Origin: an uncultured Collinsella sp.
GTDB lineage: Bacteria > Actinomycetota > Coriobacteriia > Coriobacteriales > Coriobacteriaceae
Assembly (NCBI GenBank): GCA_900542945.1
Contig: UQPI01000091.1
Location: 1 to 5,014 of the forward strand
Length of the DNA stretch: 5,014 nt
Direction of reading: 5' to 3'
Below, in pieces: positions 1 through 5,014 of this stretch. A program made the translations under genes and the position numbers. The notes beneath the pieces are model-generated. The model was not told where the DNA came from, did not search any database, and was given only the letters and a program-made list of their open reading frames with translations. Positions within the stretch are counted from its first letter, which is position 1. Each line of letters starts with the position of its first letter.

Positions 1-33
1 TCTGGGGAAGTTCGCGAAGCCCACTTCCCCAGA
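1..33 (-). terminator. Inverted repeat downstream of xfp, possible terminator
   Basis: A perfect 10-bp inverted repeat: TCTGGGGAAG at 1-10 pairs with CTTCCCCAGA at 24-33, leaving a 13-base loop that itself contains the small palindrome TTCGCGAA (11-18). It begins 53 bases past the xfp stop codon in the direction of xfp transcription, where a transcript end would be expected. A T-run, if present, would lie beyond base 1 and cannot be seen, so a rho-independent terminator is inferred from stem strength and position only. It could also serve a converging gene outside the window. Confidence 0.45.
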
Positions 34-86
34 CAAAGCCACCCCGCCGGGCAAGGCCCCAGCGCGAGACCGTCCCGGATGCCTAC

Positions 87-2615
87 CTACTCGTTGTCGC
101 CGGCAGTTAGCTGCGTTGCGGAGAGTGCGCCGTCGGCAGCGGTTGCAGCTGCTGCGTCGGGCCAGACCCAGTCGGTAAAGGCCGGGTGATCGTAGCCCTC
201 ATCGCACGCGAACTCGAAGGCCTCGGTGCGGAATGCCTCCCACTTATCAATCTGCTCCGCAAACTTATCGGCGTCGACCAGGCGCAGCACGTCGGCGGCC
301 AGTGCCCAGCGGTCCATGTTGTTCAGGCGCAGCATGTCGAACGGCGTTGTCGTGGAGCCTTTCTCCTCGTAGCCGTGGACGCGGAAGGCATCGTGGCCGG
401 GGCGGTTCCAAATCAGACGGCGAATCGTGCCGGCATAAGCGTGGAACGCGAAGAGGACGGGCTTCTCGCCGCAGCCGAACAGCTCAGCCCAGCGCTCGTC
501 GCTGAGAGCCTGGTCGTTCTCGCAGACGTTCTGGATCTTGAGCAGATCGACCACGTTGACGAACCATACCTTGATGCCCAGCTCGCGCAGCATGTCGGTT
601 GCAGCCAGAGCCTCAAGCGTCGGCACGTCGCCGCAGGTGGCGACCACGACATCGGCCTCGGCGAGCGAATCGGCGGTCGATGCCCACTCCCAGGTCGCAA
701 CGCCCTCGGCGAGCTCCGCCTTGGCCTCGTCGACCGTCTGGAAGGTCGGAGCAGGCTGCTTGCCGCAGAAGATGGCGTTGACGCAGTCGGTGGACTGGTA
801 GACGCGCTCGGCAACGACAAGGGCCATGTTGGCGTCGGCCGGATAGTAGGCATTCACGATGTGCGTGTCGTTGGCCTTGTTGAGCAGCAGGTCGATAAAG
901 CCGGGGTCCTGATGCGAGAAGCCGTTGTGGTCCTGGCGCCAGACATGGCTCGACAGCAAAATGTTGAGGCCACTGATGGGAGCGCGCCACGGAATCTCGC
1001 GTTTGGTGGCCTCGAGCCACTTGCAATGCTGGTTGACCATGGAATCGACCACGTGGACAAAGCTCTCGTAGGAGCTCCACACACCGGAGCGGCCGGTGAG
1101 CACGTAGGCCTCGAGGAAGCCCTCGCACTGGTGCTCGGACAGCTGCTCGACAACCTTACCGGAACCGGCGAGCAGCTCGTCGTTGGCATCGTCCTCGTAG
1201 AAGCCGGCGTCCCACTGCTTCTTGGTCACCTTGTAGGCTGCCTGCAGGCGGTTGGACGCGGTCTCGTCGGGACCGAAGATGCGGAAATCCTCCATGTTCT
1301 TGGCCAGAACGTCGGCAGTGTACTCACCAAAGACGCGGGCAGCCTCGGTGGAGCCCCAGCCATGGCCCTTCTCGGCGACGGGAATCTCGTGGGCGTGAAT
1401 ATCGGGCAGCTCGAGCTCGCGGCGCACCTTGCCGCCGTTTGCATTGGGGTTGGCGCCGATGCGCAGCTCGCCGGTCGGCATAAAGGCCGTCACCTCGGGG
1501 CGTACCTGGCCCTCGGGCGTAAAGAGCTCCTCGGGCTTGTAGGAGCGCAACCACTCGCGCAGTACGCGGAAGTGCTCGTGAGTGTCCTTGGCACTCGCCA
1601 GCGGCACCTGATGGGCGCGCCAGGAGTCCTCGGTCTTCTTGCCGTCGATGTGCTTGGGGCAGGTCCAGCCCTTGGGCGTGCGGAACACAATCATGGGGTA
1701 GGCCGGGCGGACCACGGTCTCGCCTGCGGCGGCCTGAGCCTGCGCGGTGGCCTTGATGTCGCAGATCTCGTCAAAGACCTGCTCAAACAGGGCAGCGAAG
1801 CGCTCATGGATGCTCGCGTGGCTCTCGTCGTCAAAGCCGGCGACAAAGAAGTGCGGCTTGTAGCCCATGCCCTCGAAGAACTTGGTGAGCTCCTCGTCGG
1901 ACACGCGGGCAAGGATGGTGGGGTTGGCGATCTTGTAACCGTTGAGGTGCAGGATTGGCAGGACGATGCCGTCGGTTGCCGGGTTCACGAGCTTGTTGGA
2001 CTGCCAAGAGGTGGCAAGCGGACCGGTCTCGGACTCACCGTCGCCCACCACGGCCAGGGCCAGCAGGCTCGGGTTGTCCATGACGGCACCGTAGGCGTGG
2101 CTGAGCGTGTAGCCGAGCTCGCCGCCCTCGTGAATGGAGCCGGGCGTCTCGGGCGCAAAGTGGCTCGGGATGCCGCCGGGATAGGAGAACTGGCGGAAGA
2201 ACTTCTGCAGACCGGCCTCGTCATTGGTGATGTCGGGGCGGATCTCGCGGTAAGTACCGTCGAGCAGCGACTGGGCGGTGCCGGCGGGGCCACCGTGACC
2301 CGGGCCCATCAAGAAGATGGTGTTCTGGTTGTGATCGGCGATGAGGCGGTTGACATGACCGAACAGGAAGTTGATGCCGGGCGTGGTGCCCCAGTGACCG
2401 ACCAGACGGTGCTTAACGTCCGGACGACCAAAATCGCGCGTCTCGCCGGTCTTCTCGTCGACAAAGTCGCTGCGCATCAGCGGGTTGGAGCGAAGGTAAA
2501 TCTGGCCGACGGACAGGTAGTTCGAAGCGCGCCAATACAGGTCGACACCCTCGAGCTCGGAAGCGGGAACCTCATGTCCCAGTTTTTGCCACGGCGTTCC
2601 CAGTGTTTTAGCCAT
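87..2615 (-). CDS. xfp: Xylulose-5-phosphate/fructose-6-phosphate phosphoketolase
   Basis: Cytosolic thiamine-diphosphate enzyme that splits xylulose 5-phosphate (and, in the dual-specificity type, fructose 6-phosphate) with inorganic phosphate. The products are acetyl phosphate plus glyceraldehyde 3-phosphate or erythrose 4-phosphate; this is the key step of the bifid shunt. The protein is 842 residues, slightly longer than the roughly 825 of bifidobacterial Xfp, and is complete. Visible motifs: GHWGTTPG (73-80), GPGHGGP (104-110), EGGELGY (163-169), the GDGESETG diphosphate/Mg site (191-198), RTPKGW (312-317), SEHQCEGF (493-500) and WRQDHNGFSHQDPG (559-572). Aligned from memory to the Bifidobacterium breve enzyme, its studied active-site residues appear retained as His74, His107, His152, Lys315, His335, Glu494, Asn564 and His568. 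The C-terminus ends in TAGDNE, as in bifidobacterial enzymes. The main length differences are about ten extra residues near 52-63 and about five near 292-303. The ATG is supported by GAAGGG eight to nine bases upstream and by the family start pattern GTPWQKL. The stop is TAG. It follows the LacI-family gene on the same strand and probably has its own promoter. Dual versus single substrate specificity is inferred from resemblance only. Confidence 0.97.
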   Translation of the reverse strand: MAKTLGTPWQKLGHEVPASELEGVDLYWRASNYLSVGQIYLRSNPLMRSDFVDEKTGETRDFGRPDVKHRLVGHWGTTPGINFLFGHVNRLIADHNQNTIFLMGPGHGGPAGTAQSLLDGTYREIRPDITNDEAGLQKFFRQFSYPGGIPSHFAPETPGSIHEGGELGYTLSHAYGAVMDNPSLLALAVVGDGESETGPLATSWQSNKLVNPATDGIVLPILHLNGYKIANPTILARVSDEELTKFFEGMGYKPHFFVAGFDDESHASIHERFAALFEQVFDEICDIKATAQAQAAAGETVVRPAYPMIVFRTPKGWTCPKHIDGKKTEDSWRAHQVPLASAKDTHEHFRVLREWLRSYKPEELFTPEGQVRPEVTAFMPTGELRIGANPNANGGKVRRELELPDIHAHEIPVAEKGHGWGSTEAARVFGEYTADVLAKNMEDFRIFGPDETASNRLQAAYKVTKKQWDAGFYEDDANDELLAGSGKVVEQLSEHQCEGFLEAYVLTGRSGVWSSYESFVHVVDSMVNQHCKWLEATKREIPWRAPISGLNILLSSHVWRQDHNGFSHQDPGFIDLLLNKANDTHIVNAYYPADANMALVVAERVYQSTDCVNAIFCGKQPAPTFQTVDEAKAELAEGVATWEWASTADSLAEADVVVATCGDVPTLEALAATDMLRELGIKVWFVNVVDLLKIQNVCENDQALSDERWAELFGCGEKPVLFAFHAYAGTIRRLIWNRPGHDAFRVHGYEEKGSTTTPFDMLRLNNMDRWALAADVLRLVDADKFAEQIDKWEAFRTEAFEFACDEGYDHPAFTDWVWPDAAAATAADGALSATQLTAGDNE

Positions 2616-2623
2616 TGTTTATG

Positions 2624-2630
2624 TCCCTTC
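2624..2630 (-). promoter_or_regulatory. Ribosome binding site of xfp
   Basis: Read on the minus strand this is GAAGGGA, eight bases before the ATG at 2615-2613. It is a good Shine-Dalgarno match at normal spacing and fixes the xfp start. Confidence 0.7.
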
Positions 2631-2673
2631 GCTGCGCGGTCGCCTTCCGATACGGCAACCTTTCGTTGGGACT

Positions 2674-2679
2674 AGTATA
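2674..2679 (-). promoter_or_regulatory. Predicted -10 element of the xfp promoter
   Basis: Minus-strand TATACT, one mismatch from TATAAT, within the AT-rich run AAATATACTAG. Transcription would begin near 2667, giving a leader of about 50 bases. No good -35 hexamer lies at 16-18 bp spacing (the 17-bp position reads CCATGA), so the promoter may be weak or need activation. The LacI-type box at 2685-2696 lies immediately upstream, in the -10/-35 spacer. Confidence 0.5.
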
Positions 2680-2684
2680 TTTGC

Positions 2685-2696
2685 TAAAACGTTTTA
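2685..2696. promoter_or_regulatory. LacI-family operator-like palindrome 1 in the xfp promoter
   Basis: Perfect 12-bp palindrome TAAAACGTTTTA with a central CG, the typical architecture of LacI/GalR-family operators, in which hinge-helix leucines insert at the central CpG. It lies five bases upstream of the predicted xfp -10 box, where a bound protein would block RNA polymerase. That the neighbouring LacI-family protein binds here is inferred from proximity and site type. Confidence 0.6.
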
Positions 2697-2700
2697 TCAT

Positions 2701-2722
2701 GGTGAAAAAACGTTTTACCACC
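2701..2722. promoter_or_regulatory. LacI-family operator-like palindrome 2 upstream of xfp
   Basis: A 22-bp imperfect palindrome: outer arms GGTG (2701-2704) and CACC (2719-2722) flank a core AAAACGTTTT (2707-2716), with only two mismatched base pairs. It shares the 11-base string AAAACGTTTTA with the box at 2685-2696, and the two centres are 21 bp apart (2690.5 and 2711.5), so both would face the same side of the helix. It covers the -35 region and the sequence just upstream. Likely a second operator for the same regulator. Confidence 0.6.
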
Positions 2723-2757
2723 CTTATCAATCCCATCGATTAGCAAAACGCGACATT

Positions 2758-2784
2758 CACCTGCGGCGTTGATTGTCACAGGTG
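2758..2784 (-). other. Weak stem-loop between the lacI-type gene and xfp
   Basis: CACCTG (2758-2763) and CAGGTG (2779-2784) form a perfect six-base stem with a 15-base loop, 36 bases beyond the repressor stop codon in the transcript direction. The only T-run is a TTTT about ten bases further on, so this is at best a poor terminator. Read-through from the repressor gene into xfp therefore remains possible. Confidence 0.2.
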
Positions 2785-2810
2785 CTCCACATTCGGTCTC
2801 TGCAAATTGG

Positions 2811-2822
2811 TAAACGTGTTTA
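2811..2822. promoter_or_regulatory. Weak operator-like inverted repeat at the repressor gene's stop codon
   Basis: Arms TAAAC (2811-2815) and GTTTA (2818-2822) flank a GT, and the repeat overlaps the TAA stop of the repressor gene. It resembles the two boxes near xfp but lacks the full AAAACGTTTT core. Its centre (2816.5) is 105 and 126 bp from the two better boxes. It may be an auxiliary site, or chance in AT-rich DNA. Confidence 0.25.
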
Positions 2823-3848
2823 GTTGTGTTTAGTAAGCTCGAACACGCTGTCCTTAACGATAAGCTCCGGCTCCAGAACGACCTCTTCGGCACGCCTGCC
2901 GCCCCTACCGGCAAGACGCTTGGACATGCAGCCAAAAGCATGCTCCGCAAGGACACCAGGGTCCTGCTCAATCGCGGTCAGCGCCGGCTCAAAGAGAACG
3001 TCGGCCGCCGAGTTGTCATAGCTCACCACCGAGATATCGCCCGGGATGCTCTTCCCCATCTCGTGCAAGCGCTTGAGCAAACCGAGGGCAATGTTATCCG
3101 AGCTTGCGAACACGGCAGTGGCGTCAGTTGCGAGCACTGCCTCCGAGGCCTCGTATGCGCTCGGAATGTAGTACTCGCTCTCAAACTCCAAACGCGCGTC
3201 GATCGGCAGGCCAACCTCGCGCAGCGCGCGCTCATAGCCGGCAAGTCGCTTGCGACCCGTATTGGAACGGCGGGCATTAACCAGGCAGGCAATACGGCGG
3301 TGGCCTTGCTCGATCAGATAGCGGGTGGCCATATAGCCGCCCATCTCGTGGTCGAACATCACCTTGTCGCACTCGAGCCCCTCAATGGCACGGTCGACCA
3401 TTACGGCCGGGATGGGCAGGTGGCTGACTTCTTCGCGCAGGGCGCGGTCATCGGAGAACTCGTCACCCACCACCAGGAAGACGCCATCAACGCCGCGCGT
3501 CACCAGCTGGCGCAGCAGCTCCAGATCGTCATCGGCGCTTCCGCCCGAGCTGGTAATGAAGAGCGCATAGCCGTCCTCGCGGCAGCGCTTTTCCAGGCTA
3601 CCGGCGAGCGAGGCAAAAAAGCGGCTCTCGATGTTAGGGACGATAAGGCCCAGCGTGCGCGACTCGCGCATGACCAGGCTGCGCGCAATCTGGTTGGGAA
3701 CATAGTGGTTGCGCGCCGCGACCTCTTTGATGAGCTTGCGGTTTTCTTCCGAGATGCGACAGGGCCGATTATTGAGAACAAGCGAGACCGACGAGGGGGA
3801 AAGCCCCACCTCCTGGGCGATCTGCTTGAGGGTGACTTTGTTGGCCAT
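2820..3848 (-). CDS. LacI/GalR-family transcriptional repressor
   Basis: DNA-binding, ligand-responsive regulator of 342 residues, the usual family length, and complete. The N-terminal helix-turn-helix spans about 6-27 (TLKQIAQEVGLSPSSVSLVL then NN), followed by the hinge motif YVPNQIARSL (49-58). The hinge leucine Leu58 matches the residue that inserts at the central CpG of operators. The periplasmic-binding-protein-like sensor domain follows, opening with LGLIVPNIESRFFASL (66-81). Further family landmarks are VDGVFLV (120-126), VMVDR (149-153), the GHRRIACL strand (182-189), RKRLAGY (199-205), SSDNIALG (249-256), VVSYDNS (274-280) and PALTAIEQD (288-296). The ligand cannot be read from the sequence; a sugar or sugar phosphate is likely for this family. 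The ATG is supported by GGAAGGAG four bases upstream; the stop is TAA. It lies 204 bases upstream of xfp on the same strand, with operator-like palindromes between them, which suggests that xfp is its target (inference). Confidence 0.95.
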   Translation of the reverse strand: MANKVTLKQIAQEVGLSPSSVSLVLNNRPCRISEENRKLIKEVAARNHYVPNQIARSLVMRESRTLGLIVPNIESRFFASLAGSLEKRCREDGYALFITSSGGSADDDLELLRQLVTRGVDGVFLVVGDEFSDDRALREEVSHLPIPAVMVDRAIEGLECDKVMFDHEMGGYMATRYLIEQGHRRIACLVNARRSNTGRKRLAGYERALREVGLPIDARLEFESEYYIPSAYEASEAVLATDATAVFASSDNIALGLLKRLHEMGKSIPGDISVVSYDNSAADVLFEPALTAIEQDPGVLAEHAFGCMSKRLAGRGGRRAEEVVLEPELIVKDSVFELTKHN

Positions 3849-3852
3849 CTCG

Positions 3853-3860
3853 CTCCTTCC
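3853..3860 (-). promoter_or_regulatory. Ribosome binding site of the LacI-family gene
   Basis: Minus-strand GGAAGGAG, a near-ideal Shine-Dalgarno, four bases before the ATG at 3848-3846. The spacing is a little short, but no other start in this frame has a comparable site, so it supports the chosen start. Confidence 0.7.
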
Positions 3861-3883
3861 GGGTTTACGCGCAATCTCTTGAA

Positions 3884-3889
3884 AGTATA
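3884..3889 (-). promoter_or_regulatory. Predicted -10 element of the LacI-family gene
   Basis: Minus-strand TATACT, identical to the hexamer proposed for xfp, which would give a leader of about 30 bases. The 17-bp-spaced -35 position reads CACCGA, a poor match, so promoter strength is uncertain. Confidence 0.4.
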
Positions 3890-3908
3890 GCGACTACCCC
3901 TCTACCTC

Positions 3909-3927
3909 GGTGATAAACACTTTACCA
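3909..3927. promoter_or_regulatory. Degenerate operator-like repeat in the repressor promoter
   Basis: GGTGATAAACACTTTACCA has inner arms TAAA (3914-3917) and TTTA (3921-3924) around CAC, and outer matches TG (3911-3912) with CA (3926-3927). It echoes the box at 2701-2722, which also begins GGTGA and carries TTTTACCA, but it is one base shorter at the centre and lacks the CG. It overlaps the -35 region of the repressor gene, so weak autoregulation is conceivable. Confidence 0.25.
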
Positions 3928-3982
3928 ATCCGGTGGACGGCTGTTTTATCGCCGCCAGCGCACCAAATCCGTCCGGGTGGGG

Positions 3983-3988
3983 TATATT
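3983..3988 (+). promoter_or_regulatory. Predicted -10 element of murB
   Basis: TATATT, one mismatch from TATAAT, placing the transcription start near 3995 and giving a leader of about 37 bases. The -35 position (about 3960-3965, GCACCA) is a poor match. A 10-bp palindrome, CAATCGATTG (3990-3999), covers the expected start of transcription. Confidence 0.35.
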
Positions 3989-4014
3989 GCAATCGATTGA
4001 TGACAACGACCACC

Positions 4015-4023
4015 AAAAGGCGG
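4015..4023 (+). promoter_or_regulatory. Ribosome binding site of murB
   Basis: AAAAGGCGG, eight bases before the ATG at 4032. It is a moderate Shine-Dalgarno match that favours this start over the upstream in-frame GTG at 3933. Confidence 0.5.
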
Positions 4024-4031
4024 ATATCCGT

Positions 4032-4994
4032 ATGCACGAGAACGATTTTTTTAACGAGGACCTGCTGTGCGCGCTCGCTGGCGTTGCCGGCGAGGACAAC
4101 GTGCTGATGAGCGAGCCCATGCGCGAGCACACCACGTTTAAGATCGGCGGTCCGGCCGACGTCTTTGTCACGCCCGATACTGAGCAGGGCCTCGTCGCCA
4201 CGCTCGATACCTGCTATCGCTGCAATCTACCACTCACCATCGTGGGCAACGGCTCCGACTTGCTCGTCGGCGACAAGGGCATCCGCGGCGTCGTCGTAGC
4301 GCTGGGCGAGGGCCTCTCCGACATTACGGTCGACGGCACGCACGTCACGGCGGCAGCCGGCGCCTTGCTTTCCGATGTCGCAGCCGCGGCAGCCGAGGCC
4401 GGCCTTACCGGCATGGAGCCCATCTCGGGCATTCCCGGATCGGTCGGCGGTGCCTGCTACATGAACGCCGGAGCATACGGCGCTTGCATGGCCGATGTGC
4501 TGGAGTCCGTGCGCGTCTACAAGCCCGCACGCATGCTCGACGACGGCACCCGCGGTAGCGGCAGCATTATCGAGTTCGATGTCGATGAGCTCAACCTGGG
4601 CTATCGCAAGAGCCGCATTGCCGACGACGGTTTCATCGTGCTTTCGGCCACTTTCAATCTCGCCCCGGGCAACGCCGCGATGATCAAGGCCGACATGGAC
4701 GACTACCGCCAGCGCCGCGAGGACAAGCAGCCGCTCGACATGCCGAGTGCCGGCTCCACCTTCAAGCGCCCCGAGGGCTACTTTGCCGGCAAGCTCATCA
4801 TGGACGCCGGCCTGCGAGGACACGCCATCGGCGGCGCGCAGGTGAGCGAAAAGCACTGCGGCTTCATCGTCAACGCCGACCACGCCACCGCCGCCGATGT
4901 CGACGAACTCATCCGCCACATCCGAACAACCGTCAAAGACCAATTCGACGTAGACCTCGAACCCGAAGTCCACCGAGTCGGCGAATTCCTCTAA
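4032..4994 (+). CDS. murB: UDP-N-acetylenolpyruvoylglucosamine reductase (MurB)
   Basis: Cytosolic FAD enzyme that reduces UDP-N-acetylglucosamine enolpyruvate with NADPH to UDP-N-acetylmuramate, the second committed step of peptidoglycan precursor synthesis. The protein is 320 residues, usual for the shorter Gram-positive-like (type II) MurB. FAD-domain motifs: HTTFKIGGPAD (33-43), VGNGSDLLV (71-79) and ISGIPGSVGGACYMNAGAYG (131-150). Substrate-domain motifs: LGYRKSR (189-195), with Arg192 matching the catalytic Arg159 of the Escherichia coli enzyme; PSAGSTFKRP (238-247), with Ser242 matching the proton donor Ser229; and LEPEVHRVGEF (309-319), with Glu312 matching Glu325. Asp76 replaces the asparagine usual in the GSN motif. 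The frame is open upstream to a GTG at 3933. The ATG at 4032 is preferred because it leaves a normal N-terminus, has AAAAGGCGG upstream, and the longer form would include the probable -10 box. The stop is TAA. Transcribed away from the sugar module, with no visible functional link to it. Confidence 0.97.
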   Translation: MHENDFFNEDLLCALAGVAGEDNVLMSEPMREHTTFKIGGPADVFVTPDTEQGLVATLDTCYRCNLPLTIVGNGSDLLVGDKGIRGVVVALGEGLSDITVDGTHVTAAAGALLSDVAAAAAEAGLTGMEPISGIPGSVGGACYMNAGAYGACMADVLESVRVYKPARMLDDGTRGSGSIIEFDVDELNLGYRKSRIADDGFIVLSATFNLAPGNAAMIKADMDDYRQRREDKQPLDMPSAGSTFKRPEGYFAGKLIMDAGLRGHAIGGAQVSEKHCGFIVNADHATAADVDELIRHIRTTVKDQFDVDLEPEVHRVGEFL

Positions 4995-5000
4995 CAAAGA

Positions 5001-5014
5001 AGGCCCCGAAAGGG
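5001..5014 (+). terminator. Left half of a probable terminator after murB, cut by the window end
   Basis: AGGCCCC, then the loop GAAA (5008-5011), then GGG (5012-5014) starts a GC-rich hairpin seven bases after the murB stop. If the sequence continues GCCT followed by Ts, it would be a classic rho-independent terminator; that part lies outside the window. Confidence 0.4.

Noticed and set aside
40..60. GGGC-AAG-GCCC hairpin downstream of xfp as a terminator
   Set aside because: Only a four-base stem with no T-run on either side; the repeat at 1-33 is a much better candidate.
2603..2612. GCTAAAAC on the minus strand at the xfp start, matching an arm of box 1
   Set aside because: It is the Ala-Lys-Thr coding sequence after the ATG with no second arm; coincidence is likely.
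186..2675. An 829-codon open frame on the plus strand, antisense to xfp
   Set aside because: It lies almost wholly opposite a clear phosphoketolase, has no recognisable domain and a low-complexity Leu/Val/Gly/Ala composition, and would run into the xfp promoter. It is a product of GC-rich codon bias.
2701..2722. Catabolite-response element (CcpA cre) reading of the box
   Set aside because: The cre pattern needs TG and CA seven bases from the central CG; here they are nine away, and the site fits a generic LacI-family operator better.
2741..2753. AAAACG half-site in TAGCAAAACGCGA as another operator
   Set aside because: Only one arm is present, and its centre is 38 bp from box 2, out of helical phase.
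2826..3890. A 354-codon open frame on the plus strand, antisense to the LacI-family gene
   Set aside because: Same reason: it mirrors a well-supported gene and has no family motifs.
3933..4031. N-terminal extension of MurB from a GTG at 3933
   Set aside because: The extra 33 residues are not typical of MurB and would overlap the likely -10 box at 3983-3988, and no Shine-Dalgarno was noted before the GTG.

Overview
The window is an ordinary-looking stretch of a high-GC chromosome with three complete protein genes and no RNA genes, mobile elements or CRISPR arrays. The likely source is a gut actinomycete of class Coriobacteriia (Collinsella-like). This is an inference from three things: the GC-rich codon use, a phosphoketolase of the bifidobacterial type, and a short MurB that does not look like a bifidobacterial one. 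No species can be named from the sequence alone.

Layout. Bases 1-86 lie downstream of the first gene and end in a strong inverted repeat at the window edge. Bases 87-2615 (minus strand) encode a complete 842-residue xylulose-5-phosphate/fructose-6-phosphate phosphoketolase (xfp). Bases 2616-2819 are an AT-richer intergenic region carrying the xfp ribosome binding site, a TATACT -10 element and two palindromic operator-like boxes centred on AAAACGTTTT. Bases 2820-3848 (minus strand) encode a complete LacI/GalR-family repressor, transcribed toward xfp. Bases 3849-4031 are a divergent promoter region. Bases 4032-4994 (plus strand) encode a complete MurB, UDP-N-acetylenolpyruvoylglucosamine reductase. 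The last 20 bases look like the start of a terminator hairpin cut by the window edge.

How it fits together. The most informative point is regulatory. A LacI-family gene sits directly upstream of xfp, and the xfp promoter holds two CG-centred palindromes exactly 21 bp apart, about two helical turns. One of them lies in the spacer just upstream of the -10 box. The simplest model is a local repressor controlling the phosphoketolase (bifid-shunt) gene in response to a sugar or sugar phosphate, possibly with weak autoregulation. murB is a housekeeping peptidoglycan gene, divergently transcribed and probably unrelated to the sugar module. I found no convincing undescribed system here; the findings are regulatory hypotheses, a possible gene transfer and small sequence oddities.
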